Assembly (NCBI RefSeq): GCF_007745175.1
Contig: NZ_CP036271.1
Coordinates: 5,034,314-5,098,313, forward strand
Reading direction: 5' to 3'
DNA length: 64,000 nt
Source of the DNA: Caulifigura coniformis
GTDB lineage: Bacteria; Planctomycetota; Planctomycetia; Planctomycetales; Planctomycetaceae
Both the position numbers and the translations under genes were made by a program. Below, in pieces: positions 10,332 through 19,381 of the stretch (positions within the stretch are counted from its first letter, which is position 1; every line of letters starts with the position of its first letter). The notes under the pieces were generated by a model. That model ran no database searches, was not told the origin of the DNA, and worked only from the letters and a program-made list of their open reading frames with translations.

Positions 10332-10748
10332 TCAATCCTCTTCATCCGTCATCATCGCCGGATCCCACCGGCAATCCATCGCCAGCCACAGGGCCCGGGC
10401 GTAGCGGAAGGCCAGCAGCGGGAAGATGACACAGAAACCGGCCAGCGGGCCGGCCAGTTGCTGGTTGGAGTAACCCAGCTTGTAGTGCAGGATGATGTAG
10501 GCGATCAGGAGCGCGACGGCCGTCAGGCCATAGTTTACATACGACGAGCCGAGGTAGTATCCCGGCGCGCGTTCGTACTTGAGCCCGCAGCTGCTGCAGC
10601 GCTCATGCATGCGGAAGAAGCCGCTGAAGAGTTGGCCTTCGCCACAGCGGGGGCAGCGCAGCTTCAGGGCCCGCTGGACCAGCGTGGGATACTCCGGGCG
10701 CGTCCAGCGGCGAATCGCCGGCCGGTCGTCGGGCGTCTCGCTCGTCAT
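10332..10748 (-). CDS. DUF983 family zinc-ribbon membrane protein
   Basis: 138 residues. The N-terminal half has a zinc ribbon built from CPRCGEGQ and CSSCGLKY, followed by APGYYLGSSYVNYG and two transmembrane helices; this is the DUF983 layout. The function of the family is unknown. The ATG at 10748 overlaps the TGA of the upstream Nif3-like gene as ATGA, so the two are almost certainly translationally coupled. An in-frame ATG at 10760 would lengthen the overlap and is less likely. Confidence 0.85.
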   Translation of the reverse strand: MTSETPDDRPAIRRWTRPEYPTLVQRALKLRCPRCGEGQLFSGFFRMHERCSSCGLKYERAPGYYLGSSYVNYGLTAVALLIAYIILHYKLGYSNQQLAGPLAGFCVIFPLLAFRYARALWLAMDCRWDPAMMTDEED

Positions 10749-11551
10749 GGCGTGCTCCACTTCAGCGGGTCGCTTTCCACGCGGCTCGCCGCGGCCACGA
10801 GGCCGGGAAATGTGGCGGCAATCAGTTGGGCCAGTTCCTCGACGGCGGGACGCTCGGTGGCGTAGTGGCCGGCCAGGATCATCGCCACGCCCTTGGCGCG
10901 GGCGTCCAGGCAGGCGTGGAAGCGGGCTTCGCCCGTCACGAGCACGTCGCAGTCATGGTGGAGTGCGTCGTCGAGGAACTCCGCCGCCGCGCCGCAGGCG
11001 ACCGCCACCATCCGGACGGACCTGTCCAACTGGCCGACGTAGCCGAGAGCGTCGACGCCCAGTGACCTGCGGACGACCTGCAGAAACTCCGACAGCGGAA
11101 CGGCCTCCGGCAGACGTCCGAAGCGGCCTCCGCCGGCCGGACTTTCATCGCCCGTCGGACGCAGCGGCCGAATGTCCGAGAGGCCAAACTTCGAGGCGAG
11201 CCGGCGGTTGATGCCCTGGGCCGCACTGTCGAACGCCGTGTGCGGGCTGTACACGGCGATGCCCGCCTTCAGCAGGGTCAGCAGAGTGCGGCCTTCGCTC
11301 GATTCGGCCGTGATGCGTTTCACGGCCTTGAAGAGGAGCGGGTGATGAGAGACGACGAGGCCGACCCCGGCGTGGGCGGCTTCTTCGGCAACGTCTTCCG
11401 TCAGCGTGAGACAGGTCAACACATTCCGTGCGGGAGAGTTTTCATCGCCGACGAGGAGGCCGGTGTTGTCCCAGGGCTCCGAGAGGCCGGGGGGCGCGAG
11501 TTCGGCGAGGAACCGCGCGATGTCGCCGACGGTGAGTGATGGGTGAGCCAT
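10745..11551 (-). CDS. Nif3-like dinuclear metal centre hexameric protein
   Basis: 268 residues of the Nif3/YbgI family, toroidal hexamers with a two-metal site. Visible metal-binding landmarks: VVSHHPLLF (paired His), HTAFDSAAQG (His and Asp), and C-terminal GHYATERPAVE (His and Glu). The family is sometimes labelled GTP cyclohydrolase I type 2, but its reaction is not settled. It is the short form, without the inserted middle domain of longer homologues. First gene of a two-gene unit with DUF983 (4-base overlap). A fragment resembling its VTGEARFHAC region lies beyond the partner gene at 10166. Confidence 0.92.
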   Translation of the reverse strand: MAHPSLTVGDIARFLAELAPPGLSEPWDNTGLLVGDENSPARNVLTCLTLTEDVAEEAAHAGVGLVVSHHPLLFKAVKRITAESSEGRTLLTLLKAGIAVYSPHTAFDSAAQGINRRLASKFGLSDIRPLRPTGDESPAGGGRFGRLPEAVPLSEFLQVVRRSLGVDALGYVGQLDRSVRMVAVACGAAAEFLDDALHHDCDVLVTGEARFHACLDARAKGVAMILAGHYATERPAVEELAQLIAATFPGLVAAASRVESDPLKWSTP

Positions 11552-11797
11552 GATGGTGCGATCATCACGATCGACGCGGCAGGACTCAAGCTGGCGACAG
11601 GTCGGGGAGCGGGGTTTCGGGAGACTCGCTCACGCGAGGAAGAGACGCATACGCATGCTGAGAGAAGGATCCTCCCGATCGTCCGAAACCTTGAGATCGA
11701 CCCGGTGTTGCATGAGCGGAAGCCAATGGCGGGATGGTGGGCTGACGAGTGTCCTGTCGGTCCCTTTTCGGGAATCTCAGTCTTCAGGAGGCGGGAG

Positions 11798-12664
11798 ATG
11801 CAGAGAGCCATTGCAACGATGCTGGTCACGGCGTTGTGGGCCATCGGAGCGGAGGGCCGGATCCTGGCGCAGGAGGCCCAGCCGAACGAACCGGGCGTGC
11901 GGATGCTGTACTGCGGACGGAATCAGTCGGTGCAGGACCTGGCGGTTTTTCTGTCGAAGGCCTACGAGCAGGAAAAGGGGATCAGGTTTGTCGCCGGGCC
12001 GAGCGGCAATGTGCTTTCGGTTCGGACGGCGACAACGGCGCAGATGGACAATGTGCTGAAGGAACTGGAGATTGCAGACCGGCCGAGACAACGCATTGAA
12101 GTCCAGGCAGTCCTGATCGACCTGGCGGAGGCGGCCGACGGGAATTCGCCGGTCGGCATCGACACGGAGCTTCTGAAAGGATCGGCCGGTGAGGTGCTGA
12201 AGACCGCGCGCGAGTGGGTGCGGGAAGGAAAGGTCGCACGGGCGCGGGCGTACACGCTGACGACCCTCGACGAACAGATTGCGAGCACGGCGATCACCGA
12301 GATCGTTCCAAGAGTGGTCGGTTCAATGACGACTTCCCGGGGAACGACGCCCCAGAGAACGGACCAGAAGGTCGGCGTCACATTCAGCGTGATTCCCCGC
12401 TTCAACGACAGAAGCGAGATCCTCTGCGAGTTGATCTGCGACTCGACGGAGATGGTCGAGGATCCGGCGAACGAGCGAGGTGCAGCGGACGATCGCGTCC
12501 GTTCCAGTTCCATCGTCCAGCAACGGACTCAGACGACGGTCAGCATCCCGAGCGGGCATTCGGTGGTCGTCGCAGGGCGTGAAGGGGACGTCGCTTCCCC
12601 CCATCCGTCCGGGCTGCTCGTGGTGTCGGCCAGAACTGTTGAACCAGAGGCCGCGAAGAAATGA
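11798..12664 (+). CDS. secreted secretin-like protein (type II/III secretion family C-domain)
   Basis: 288 residues starting at an ATG with a strong AGGAGGCGGGAG directly upstream; the frame is open further upstream but without signal-peptide character. A signal peptide (MQRAIATMLVTALWAIGAEG, cut near residue 23) is followed by a short N-domain and then a pattern seen in secretin beta-domains: IEVQAVLIDL, VGVTFSVIPRFND with ILCELICDST, and IPSGHSVVVAG, which corresponds to the gqtvviGG turn of secretins. It is far shorter than a true outer-membrane secretin and lacks the N1-N3 ring domains, so it is probably a secretin-domain relative and not a channel. No type II secretion genes are nearby. 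Convergent with the ABC permease. Confidence 0.6.
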   Translation: MQRAIATMLVTALWAIGAEGRILAQEAQPNEPGVRMLYCGRNQSVQDLAVFLSKAYEQEKGIRFVAGPSGNVLSVRTATTAQMDNVLKELEIADRPRQRIEVQAVLIDLAEAADGNSPVGIDTELLKGSAGEVLKTAREWVREGKVARARAYTLTTLDEQIASTAITEIVPRVVGSMTTSRGTTPQRTDQKVGVTFSVIPRFNDRSEILCELICDSTEMVEDPANERGAADDRVRSSSIVQQRTQTTVSIPSGHSVVVAGREGDVASPHPSGLLVVSARTVEPEAAKK

Positions 12665-12721
12665 CGCAGCGACTCCCGGCCGCACGGATCGGTCGCCGAC
12701 TTGTCCCACTCACTGAGGGGG

Positions 12722-13885
12722 CTACTGCTCGCGGAGCGCATTCACGATGTTCAGCCGCACCGCGCGGATCGCGGGAATGAGCCCGCCGAGCAGGCCCATC
12801 GCGAGTGACATCAGCACTCCCTGCAGCAGCACCCGCGGCCCGAACCGGAACGCAAACGTGATCTCGCTGAATGTGGCCCAGTTGGCCGTCCCGGTCGAGA
12901 GCCCGTTGAACGGCAGCGTCGCCAGGCATCCCAGGATTCCCCCGAGCAGACAGAGGATCACCGATTCGAGCAGGAAGCACAGCAGGATGCTGCGGCGCTT
13001 GAACCCGAGCGCCCGCAGTGTGCCGATCTCGCGCCCACGACTCGCGACGGCCGCAAACATCGTGTTGGCCGCGGCGAACATCGCCCCGATCGTCAGGAAC
13101 ACCGCGATGAACAGCCCGACGAACTTGATGAACACCGCCTGCTCGAGCTGCTTCGCGAAATACTCTGGCTCCGGAAGCGGCTGAAGGCTGAATTGCTCGT
13201 CGTTCTTGAGCTTGTCCACCAGCAGGGCCTGCGACTCCTTGTCGCGGGCCCTCAGGTTCACCGAGGAAATGGCATCGGCCGTGCGTCGAGCGCTCGCGAT
13301 GTCGCGGATGTCGGTCCATACCTCCGACTCGGCCGAGCTGCCGCCGGCCTCGAAGTAGCCGACGATCTCGAAGTCGACCTTGTTGATTTCGAGCTTCTCT
13401 CCGATCGCCAGATTCTCGAACCGGCGGGCCATGTTCTCGCTGGTGATCGCTTCGTTCACGCCGGGCTTCAGGTCGCGGCCTTTGACAATCTTGAAGTCGG
13501 GCCGAAGCTCCCGGCTCATCACGTCCACTCCGCGGACGATCAGGTTGGTCGTTCCGCCGTTGTTGCGGCGGGGCTTCGTCAGGATCGTGACGAACTCCGC
13601 GGAACAGAGGGGCTGGCCCTGGTCGTTCTTCGCGACGCCTTCCAGATCGGCGATCTGGTCGGCGGTGGCCTGCGCAACGTTGCTTCCGGTTTCGTCGTTG
13701 GCGCCTTTTCGCAGGACGATCAGGTCGAGCGGCTGGCCGCTGATCGACAGCGCGTGCTCGAGGCCGTCGGTGAGACCGAACGTGAGGACCATCGCCCAGA
13801 CGACCAGCCCCGTGCCGATGACGGTCATCAGCGTGGTGATCCAGCGGACGCGCAGGTTACGGACGTTGTATTTGAGAGGAATCAT
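12722..13885 (-). CDS. ABC transporter permease (MacB/FtsX family), second of pair
   Basis: 387 residues with the MacB topology: one N-terminal transmembrane helix (ITTLMTVIGTGLVVWAMVLT), a large extracytoplasmic domain, then three C-terminal helices of the FtsX domain with the cytoplasmic GREIGTLRALGFKRRSI element that couples to the ATPase. Last gene of the adaptor-ATPase-permease-permease operon, 48 bp after the other permease, to which it is a distant paralogue. It contacts the export ATPase at 15091-15801. Confidence 0.9.
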   Translation of the reverse strand: MIPLKYNVRNLRVRWITTLMTVIGTGLVVWAMVLTFGLTDGLEHALSISGQPLDLIVLRKGANDETGSNVAQATADQIADLEGVAKNDQGQPLCSAEFVTILTKPRRNNGGTTNLIVRGVDVMSRELRPDFKIVKGRDLKPGVNEAITSENMARRFENLAIGEKLEINKVDFEIVGYFEAGGSSAESEVWTDIRDIASARRTADAISSVNLRARDKESQALLVDKLKNDEQFSLQPLPEPEYFAKQLEQAVFIKFVGLFIAVFLTIGAMFAAANTMFAAVASRGREIGTLRALGFKRRSILLCFLLESVILCLLGGILGCLATLPFNGLSTGTANWATFSEITFAFRFGPRVLLQGVLMSLAMGLLGGLIPAIRAVRLNIVNALREQ

Positions 13886-13933
13886 CGGAAGGGATCAGGA
13901 ACCAGGAGTCGGGGTTTCCGGGATGAACTCGTC

Positions 13934-15094
13934 TCAGACAACGCGGCGCAGGCCATCAATCACGGAGAGCTGGGCCGCACGCACGCTCGGCACGATGCCG
14001 CTCACAAGGCCGATGCCCGCGGAAACCGCCAGCAGCACCAGCATCCACGGCCCGACCAGGGCCTTCACGCCGAACGCGAACAACTGCGGGTTGGCGCGGT
14101 GCCCCAGTTCCAGGAAGGCGCAACCGATGGAGACGCCCAGGATCCCTCCCAAGAGCGCAATCAGGCACGACTCGCCGAGGATCATCCGCATGACTCGGCT
14201 GCGTGGGAATCCGATCGCCTTGAGGACGGCGATCTCGGTCGTCCGCTCCCGCATCGACATGGCCATCGCATTCGCGGCCACGAGCGAGAGCGAGAACACG
14301 ACGGCGATTCCGATGCTCTGAATGAAGCCCTGAACATTGCCCATCATGTCGCTGAACATCTGGGCGAATGCCGCTTCGGTCTGGGTCCGCACGGGATGCT
14401 CCGAGCTGGCATACTCGGCATCGATCTTCTTGACGAGATCGGGAATGACAGCGGCGGTCCTGGTCTTGGCGTAGAGCATCCCGGCATTGCCGTCGCCCCG
14501 GGCGTTCGTGTTCCGCAGGCCTTCGTCGAGATACTTCCAGTGGAACCAGATCTGCCCGGTGTTGTTCGGCGCGTCAAAGAATCCGACAAGGTTCAGGTCG
14601 AGCGGGAACGTGTAGAACGTGGACCTCAGCGGGATCTTGTCGCCGAGCTTCCAGCCCTGCTGCTCGGCCAGTGTTCGGTCGGCCACGCAGCCCTGTTTGT
14701 CGGCCAGCCAGGCCTTGTGCTCGTCGGGCGTGATCTTGAATTCGTCCCAGACGTTGAACGCATGTTCTGCATCCGTTGCGAACTGCGCGAACGACATCTG
14801 GGCTTCGTCCTTGTAGAGCCCGCCGTACCACGCATACGGGACCGCATCGACGATCCCTTCCATGCCACGGACTTTTTCGACGTAGGCGATCGGCAACCGT
14901 CCCGAGAAGCCCTGGATATTGAGGGCCACGATGCGGTTGTATTTCTTCGCTTCATCGCCCCACGCCGACTGCGTGACCATGAACCCGTGCAGCACGGTCA
15001 TGAGCGCGAGGCTGAAGCCGATCGAGAGGATCGTCAGCGTCGTGCGGAGCTTGTTCCGCATGACGTTTCGCCAGATGTACTTGAGCGTTTTCAT
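13934..15094 (-). CDS. ABC transporter permease (MacB/FtsX family), first of pair
   Basis: 386 residues: N-terminal transmembrane helix ([20 protein letters not shown]), a periplasmic MacB-PCD-like domain of about 230 residues, then three C-terminal helices with the coupling motif [19 protein letters not shown]. The ATG overlaps the TGA of the ATPase gene as ATGA, so it is translationally coupled. Two different half-size permeases in one operon imply a heterodimeric membrane unit. Confidence 0.9.
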   Translation of the reverse strand: MKTLKYIWRNVMRNKLRTTLTILSIGFSLALMTVLHGFMVTQSAWGDEAKKYNRIVALNIQGFSGRLPIAYVEKVRGMEGIVDAVPYAWYGGLYKDEAQMSFAQFATDAEHAFNVWDEFKITPDEHKAWLADKQGCVADRTLAEQQGWKLGDKIPLRSTFYTFPLDLNLVGFFDAPNNTGQIWFHWKYLDEGLRNTNARGDGNAGMLYAKTRTAAVIPDLVKKIDAEYASSEHPVRTQTEAAFAQMFSDMMGNVQGFIQSIGIAVVFSLSLVAANAMAMSMRERTTEIAVLKAIGFPRSRVMRMILGESCLIALLGGILGVSIGCAFLELGHRANPQLFAFGVKALVGPWMLVLLAVSAGIGLVSGIVPSVRAAQLSVIDGLRRVV

Positions 15095-15801
15095 GCGGTG
15101 CGCCCCGCGGAAACGGGCTGCGGATTGCCGACGAGAACGCCCTTCTCCAGGTGCAGCTGGCGGGTCGCCCGTTCGGCGGCGTGTGGGTCGTGGGTGACCA
15201 TGATGATGGTCTTCTTGAACTCGGTGTTGAGCCGGCCAAGGAGGTCGAGAATCTCGCCGGCCGACTTGGCATCCAGGTCGCCGGTCGGTTCGTCGGCGAC
15301 GATCAGCGTCGGATCGGTCGCGATCGCGCGGGCGATCGAGACGCGCTGTTCCTGACCGCCGGAGAGCTGGCGGGGGAAGTGGTCCATCCGCTCGGCCAGG
15401 CCGACGACTTCGAGCGCCGCACGGACATGCTCGTCGCGCTCGCGCTTGGTCAGGTGGGTGAGCGTCAGCGGCAGCTCGACATTCTCATAGGCGGTGAGAA
15501 CCGGGATCAGGTTGTAGAGCTGGAAGATGAAGCCCACATGCCGCGAGCGCCAGTTGGCAAGCTGTCCTTCCGAGAGCTGCTTCAGGTCCTCGCCGACGAC
15601 CTGGACCACTCCGCGGGTCGGCTTGTCGAGTCCGGCGATCAGGTTCAGCAGTGTCGACTTGCCCGAGCCTGAAGGCCCCATCAGCGAGACGAACTCGCCC
15701 TGGTCGATTTCCAGCGTCAGCCCGCTGAGAACCGGGATCGTGATCTGGTCACGATGGAACTCCTTGTACAGGTCGCGGATGACAACGACACGTTCAGACA
15801 C
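15091..15801 (-). CDS. ABC transporter ATP-binding protein (MacB/LolD type)
   Basis: 236 residues. Walker [11 protein letters not shown]-loop in [13 protein letters not shown] signature [14 protein letters not shown], Walker [13 protein letters not shown], and switch His in VTHDPHAAE are all present. The tail [10 protein letters not shown] and compact size are typical of the MacB/LolD class that drives mechanotransmission to FtsX-like permeases. Start at the GTG at 15801 with GAGGAG 8 bases upstream; the upstream extension to 15858 has no coding character. It lies 96 bp after the adaptor and overlaps the permease by 4 bases. Confidence 0.95.
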   Translation of the reverse strand: MSERVVVIRDLYKEFHRDQITIPVLSGLTLEIDQGEFVSLMGPSGSGKSTLLNLIAGLDKPTRGVVQVVGEDLKQLSEGQLANWRSRHVGFIFQLYNLIPVLTAYENVELPLTLTHLTKRERDEHVRAALEVVGLAERMDHFPRQLSGGQEQRVSIARAIATDPTLIVADEPTGDLDAKSAGEILDLLGRLNTEFKKTIIMVTHDPHAAERATRQLHLEKGVLVGNPQPVSAGRTA

Positions 15802-15897
15802 GTTCTCGCTCCTCGGAGGACCGGCCGGATTGTGATGGGGCGCCCATCCCCCATGCACGTCCGGTGTTCGCTTTTCACAAGAGCCCGATTGCTCGAC

Positions 15898-17184
15898 TCA
15901 ATCCCTCACCTTCACGAGTTGTTCCTCATGAAGTTCGGGTGACGGATCAACGACGACCCGCTCGCCACCTTTGAGGCCTTCCAGGATCTCTGTCCGGCCA
16001 TCGCGGTCTTCTCCGCCGGTGATCGCCACGCGACGCACCCGCAGGTCGTCTCCCAGCTGCCACACGGCCCGGTTGGCGCCCGTGCCGATGATGGCGGCGC
16101 TATCGCAGAAGATCCGCTTTTCCTTCGCTTCCGGCGGCTTCTCGCCGGGTTCGGGCAGGAAGTAGACCTTCGCACTCATGTTCGGGAACAGGCGGGCATC
16201 GGCATCCGTGATCTCGACCTTCACCTTGATCGTCGCGCGCGCACGATCTCCCATCGGAATGACCTTCCGGACAAGCCCGTGGTATCGGCGGTTCGGAACG
16301 GCGTCGACAGCCACCTCCGTCGGCGCCCCGGAGAGCACACGGCCGATGTAATCTTCTTTGACGTCGCAGTCGACTTCGAGACGATCAAGATCGGCGATCA
16401 TGACGACCGAACCGCGACCCGAGGCTTCGCCCATGCCGCCGGGGAGAATCGACTCGCCGACTTCGGCCGTCTTGTTGATGACCGTGGCCGTGAACGGCGC
16501 GCGGACGATCATGTTCTCGATCATCTGCTCGGTCTCGAGCACTTTGGCCTGCGCCAGCTTCACCGCGGCTTCGAGAGTCCCTCGTTTGGCGACCATCGCC
16601 TGGTACTGGAAGTTGGTTTCATCAAACTGCGATTCCGTCAGCGCGCTCGATTCCTTCAGCTTTGTCTTCCGTTCGAGGTCTTTCTTCGCGCGGGCGATGG
16701 CCACTTCCTGCTCAGCGAGTTCGGCCTCGGCCCGGAGAACGGCCGCCTTCGTCCCGGCCAGCGCCGCATCAATGTCCTTGTGGTCCAAGACGGCGATGAC
16801 TTCACCGGCCTGCACACGGGTTCCTTCTTCGACGTTGATCTTCTCGATCCGGCCGGCGGCGCGGGCGCCGATGTTGGCCTGCTGGTACGACTCGAGATAT
16901 CCGGTGGCGACGACGACGGCATCGGCCGACCGGCCCGTCTCGACGGTGACCTTTGTCACGCGGACCTGCTTGAGCGTTCGAATGGCCTGCGGGATCCATT
17001 CGTCGGAGGCGGCAACCCAGCCCTGACGCTGCGCGAAGACGAAGCCGCCGATCCCGAGCGCCGCAAGCAGCACCAGGAGTCCGATGAGCTGCACCAGTCG
17101 TCCGAGAAACGACGGACCGCGGCGCTCATCGCGGCGTTTGATCTGCAGGGTCGCCAGGGCGTCGCGAGGTGCGGGTGTGTTCAC
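15898..17184 (-). CDS. periplasmic adaptor (membrane fusion) protein of an ABC exporter
   Basis: 428 residues, HlyD/MacA type. One N-terminal transmembrane helix (about 30-50), a biotinyl-lipoyl half (ARAAGRIEKINVEEG with AGEVIAVLDHKDID), a coiled-coil hairpin of about 90 residues rich in Ala, Glu and Lys, the second lipoyl half (IVRAPFTATVINK), a beta-barrel and membrane-proximal domain. First gene of the four-gene operon; the start is a GTG at 17184 without an obvious Shine-Dalgarno. In a planctomycete it would link the inner membrane complex to the outer envelope. No outer-membrane TolC-like gene is adjacent; the substrate is unknown. Confidence 0.9.
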   Translation of the reverse strand: MNTPAPRDALATLQIKRRDERRGPSFLGRLVQLIGLLVLLAALGIGGFVFAQRQGWVAASDEWIPQAIRTLKQVRVTKVTVETGRSADAVVVATGYLESYQQANIGARAAGRIEKINVEEGTRVQAGEVIAVLDHKDIDAALAGTKAAVLRAEAELAEQEVAIARAKKDLERKTKLKESSALTESQFDETNFQYQAMVAKRGTLEAAVKLAQAKVLETEQMIENMIVRAPFTATVINKTAEVGESILPGGMGEASGRGSVVMIADLDRLEVDCDVKEDYIGRVLSGAPTEVAVDAVPNRRYHGLVRKVIPMGDRARATIKVKVEITDADARLFPNMSAKVYFLPEPGEKPPEAKEKRIFCDSAAIIGTGANRAVWQLGDDLRVRRVAITGGEDRDGRTEILEGLKGGERVVVDPSPELHEEQLVKVRD

Positions 17185-17815
17185 TGCGGAGACGGAAGAC
17201 GAAGGGAAGTCCGATGCACCGATCGACGCTCGTTTGCCCGCGAACGTGGAATCGTGAACAGAAGATCATATCCATTGAAGCCAATCCGCGGCTAGCTCGA
17301 CCTGCGGCCGCGGGCCCTGAGCGTGCGATTGACGAGCAGACGCTTTGTTTCAAAGCCTTGCACTGATCCGCCTTAACGGTCCTTTACCGATTCGGCCGGT
17401 GTCGAAGAACTCCGTGAGCGGCTATCTCATTCCTGGTGATGTCAGGCCGGCGGTCGTGCGCCTCGATGAATCCGTCGGTGCAAGCGAGGGAAATCGGCAC
17501 CGGGTGGTTCGCGGTTGTTCCTTCCAGGATCCGAGGCGCTGCGACCGGCTGAAGACGTCGGGCTTCGCGAGCCTCCTGACCCGCCCAACCGTCACGTTCG
17601 TTCGGCCTTCGCGGTCCGCCAATCTCTACGCACGTCACAATTCGCGCTTCTCAGGAGCGACGCCGGCGTGAAATCCGCCTCCAGTTGCGGGTCGCAGCCT
17701 GCCCTCGAAAAGCCCGTGCTAGATTTGCACGGCAGTGAACCCCCGGCGTGACGTCGGGACGCTGCCCGAAACACCGGCCTTTCCTGGCTGGTCCTGTTCC
17801 GGGAGTGATGCAGTC
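17185..17815. other. 631-bp gap upstream of the ABC operon
   Basis: Divergent spacer between the adaptor gene (minus) and the unknown gene at 17816 (plus). Several open frames of 60-108 codons overlap on both strands, none with a ribosome binding site plus plausible protein. It must hold promoters in both directions, but I cannot pick convincing -35/-10 pairs. Confidence 0.5.
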
Positions 17816-18499
17816 ATGGGTTTCATCAAAAAATCATCGCGATCGAACACGCGCGACGCCGGCGTCAAAAAAGGACGCAGCAGCTTCGAAGGCGTGTCTG
17901 AGAACCAGCTCGAAGAGCATCTCGCGATTGCGCGCTACGGCAGCTTTCGGCTGACCGAAGCCGTCCGTCCTTCTTATGACCTGCAGGTCGTTCCCAGTGC
18001 CGGATGGCGTCGCGACGCCTATGTCGACGACATCGCGCGGGTCAAAGTCCCCGTGATCATCGCCGCGCAGACCCGTGAAAAGCTGTTCGAGCTGTTCATC
18101 GATCTCCTGACTCCGCTGGGAGACGAAGTCGACGTGGTTCTCGAAACGAGCCATCAGTCGCACGGCAAGCGGCATAAGGACATGCACCGCGAGAACATCG
18201 ACCTGCCGATCCTGAAGAGCATTCTTTACGACTACGAAGAGATGCTGATGAACGACGGCTGCACCGGCATCGCCGTGCTCAATCCGTCGATGCCGCTCGA
18301 AGTGCAGTTCGATGAACACAAGCTGCTTGTCCTCTACGGACACGAGCTCGAGGCATTCGAAGGAATCCTCGAAGACCATCGCCTCCCCGTGAGCGACACC
18401 ATCCGCTTCATCACCGAAGGGGAGCATGTCCACTCGTCGAGCGTCGAGTACGGCGAACTGTTCAACGAAATGAAGTACCGGATCGGAGTTGAGGAGTAA
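17816..18499 (+). CDS. conserved-looking protein of unknown function
   Basis: 227 residues, not recognised. The N-terminus is basic and polar (GFIKKSSRSNTRDAGVKKGR), with no signal peptide or transmembrane segment, so it is cytoplasmic. The rest is a mixed alpha/beta sequence with a central stretch VKVPVIIAAQTREKLFELFIDLL, a His-rich polar loop (TSHQSHGKRHKDMHRENID) and an acidic C-terminus. The ATG at 17816 has GGGAG 10 bases upstream. Codon use matches the surroundings, so it is a real gene. It stands alone, followed after 151 bp by a lipoprotein gene on the same strand. Confidence 0.75.
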   Translation: MGFIKKSSRSNTRDAGVKKGRSSFEGVSENQLEEHLAIARYGSFRLTEAVRPSYDLQVVPSAGWRRDAYVDDIARVKVPVIIAAQTREKLFELFIDLLTPLGDEVDVVLETSHQSHGKRHKDMHRENIDLPILKSILYDYEEMLMNDGCTGIAVLNPSMPLEVQFDEHKLLVLYGHELEAFEGILEDHRLPVSDTIRFITEGEHVHSSSVEYGELFNEMKYRIGVEE

Positions 18500-18650
18500 C
18501 AACGGTCGGCAAAGGTGTTTGAGTGTGCGGCGCGGGCGGGGATCGCTCGCGCCATCGAGGGGCGGCATGGCTGACGCTCCTCATTCCCCAGGTTCACTGT
18601 GGGGACGTGTGTCCGATGCCGGTGTCCCCTCACCGGCGGGAGATCTCCTG

Positions 18651-19136
18651 ATGCGATTTTCCCTGATTGCGCTGCCTGTCCTGTGTCTCGCCGGCTGCAC
18701 GGCCGGACCTCGCGCCAGCATGTTCGACCCCGTCGGCGGGCCGGCTGTTCAGCTGATGACGCCCGAGGTCGATCCGTTCCTCGAAACGCCCGCGGTTCCC
18801 GTCGGACCGGGGGGCCTGCGGCCACCGACGCTTCCGAAGCTCGGCCCTGTGTCGTCGGCCGCCCGGCACCACATGTGGCGCGCGGCCCAGTCGCTGGGAC
18901 CTGCGGTGAAGTCGACGCAGAGCTCGATCCCGCTGTCGGCCCGGCCATCGCAGACGCCCGGAAGCGTCAGCGCGACCAGTCCCGCAAAGCATCTCGAAGC
19001 CAAGCCGACCTCGATCCAGAAGATGGACGGACTGCGCGGATTCGTGCAGATCCTGCCTCCTCCGCCGGATGATGTCGGCGGCTCGGCGGCCGCTCCGCGT
19101 GAATCGCGGTACTTCGAACTCCCGCCCCCTCCGTAA
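18651..19136 (+). CDS. small putative lipoprotein
   Basis: 161 residues. A short signal (MRFSLIALPVLCLAGC) ends in a lipobox, LAGC, so Cys16 is probably lipidated and the protein anchored to a membrane. The mature part is low-complexity and rich in Pro, Ala and Ser, ending ILPPPPDD and ELPPPP, with no known domain. The ATG has GGGAG 9 bases upstream. A strong terminator follows at 19204. Confidence 0.7.
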   Translation: MRFSLIALPVLCLAGCTAGPRASMFDPVGGPAVQLMTPEVDPFLETPAVPVGPGGLRPPTLPKLGPVSSAARHHMWRAAQSLGPAVKSTQSSIPLSARPSQTPGSVSATSPAKHLEAKPTSIQKMDGLRGFVQILPPPPDDVGGSAAAPRESRYFELPPPP

Positions 19137-19203
19137 GACCGAACAACGTCGATGTCGGCTCCAGCTGACATCGGGAGAGAATCATCCTTTGGGATGTCGC
19201 AGC

Positions 19204-19240
19204 AAAGCCCGGCCTATTGGGTAGGCCGGGCTTTGTTCTT
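19204..19240 (+). terminator. terminator after the lipoprotein gene
   Basis: AAAGCCCGGCCTA (19204-19216) pairs perfectly with TAGGCCGGGCTTT (19222-19234) across a TTGGG loop, then GTTCTT. With A residues before and T residues after, it could act on both strands, serving the convergent EamA gene too. Confidence 0.85.
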
Positions 19241-19254
19241 TGGGGCCAGCACGC

Positions 19255-19311
19255 ATCGAACCGATCAGACGGACATTTCGTCGAGGAGACGCTCCTTCGG
19301 ATCGGTTCGAT
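19255..19311. repeat. 12-bp perfect inverted repeat with 33-bp spacer
   Basis: ATCGAACCGATC at 19255-19266 and GATCGGTTCGAT at 19300-19311 are exact complements. The spacer holds a small hairpin, GACG (19268-19271) with CGTC (19278-19281). It sits between a terminator and the 3' end of the broken EamA gene. It has no coding content that I can see. Confidence 0.6.
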
Positions 19312-19381
19312 CGGCGGGTATTCTTTCTGAAGTCGACGCCGGGTCTGCGAAGGACAATAAGGGCCGTTGTTAATTGAGCAG

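Noticed and set aside
13193-15355. 720-codon plus-strand open frame across the two permease genes
   Set aside because: Spans two well-supported minus-strand genes and the gap between them; low-complexity His/Asp/Arg product.
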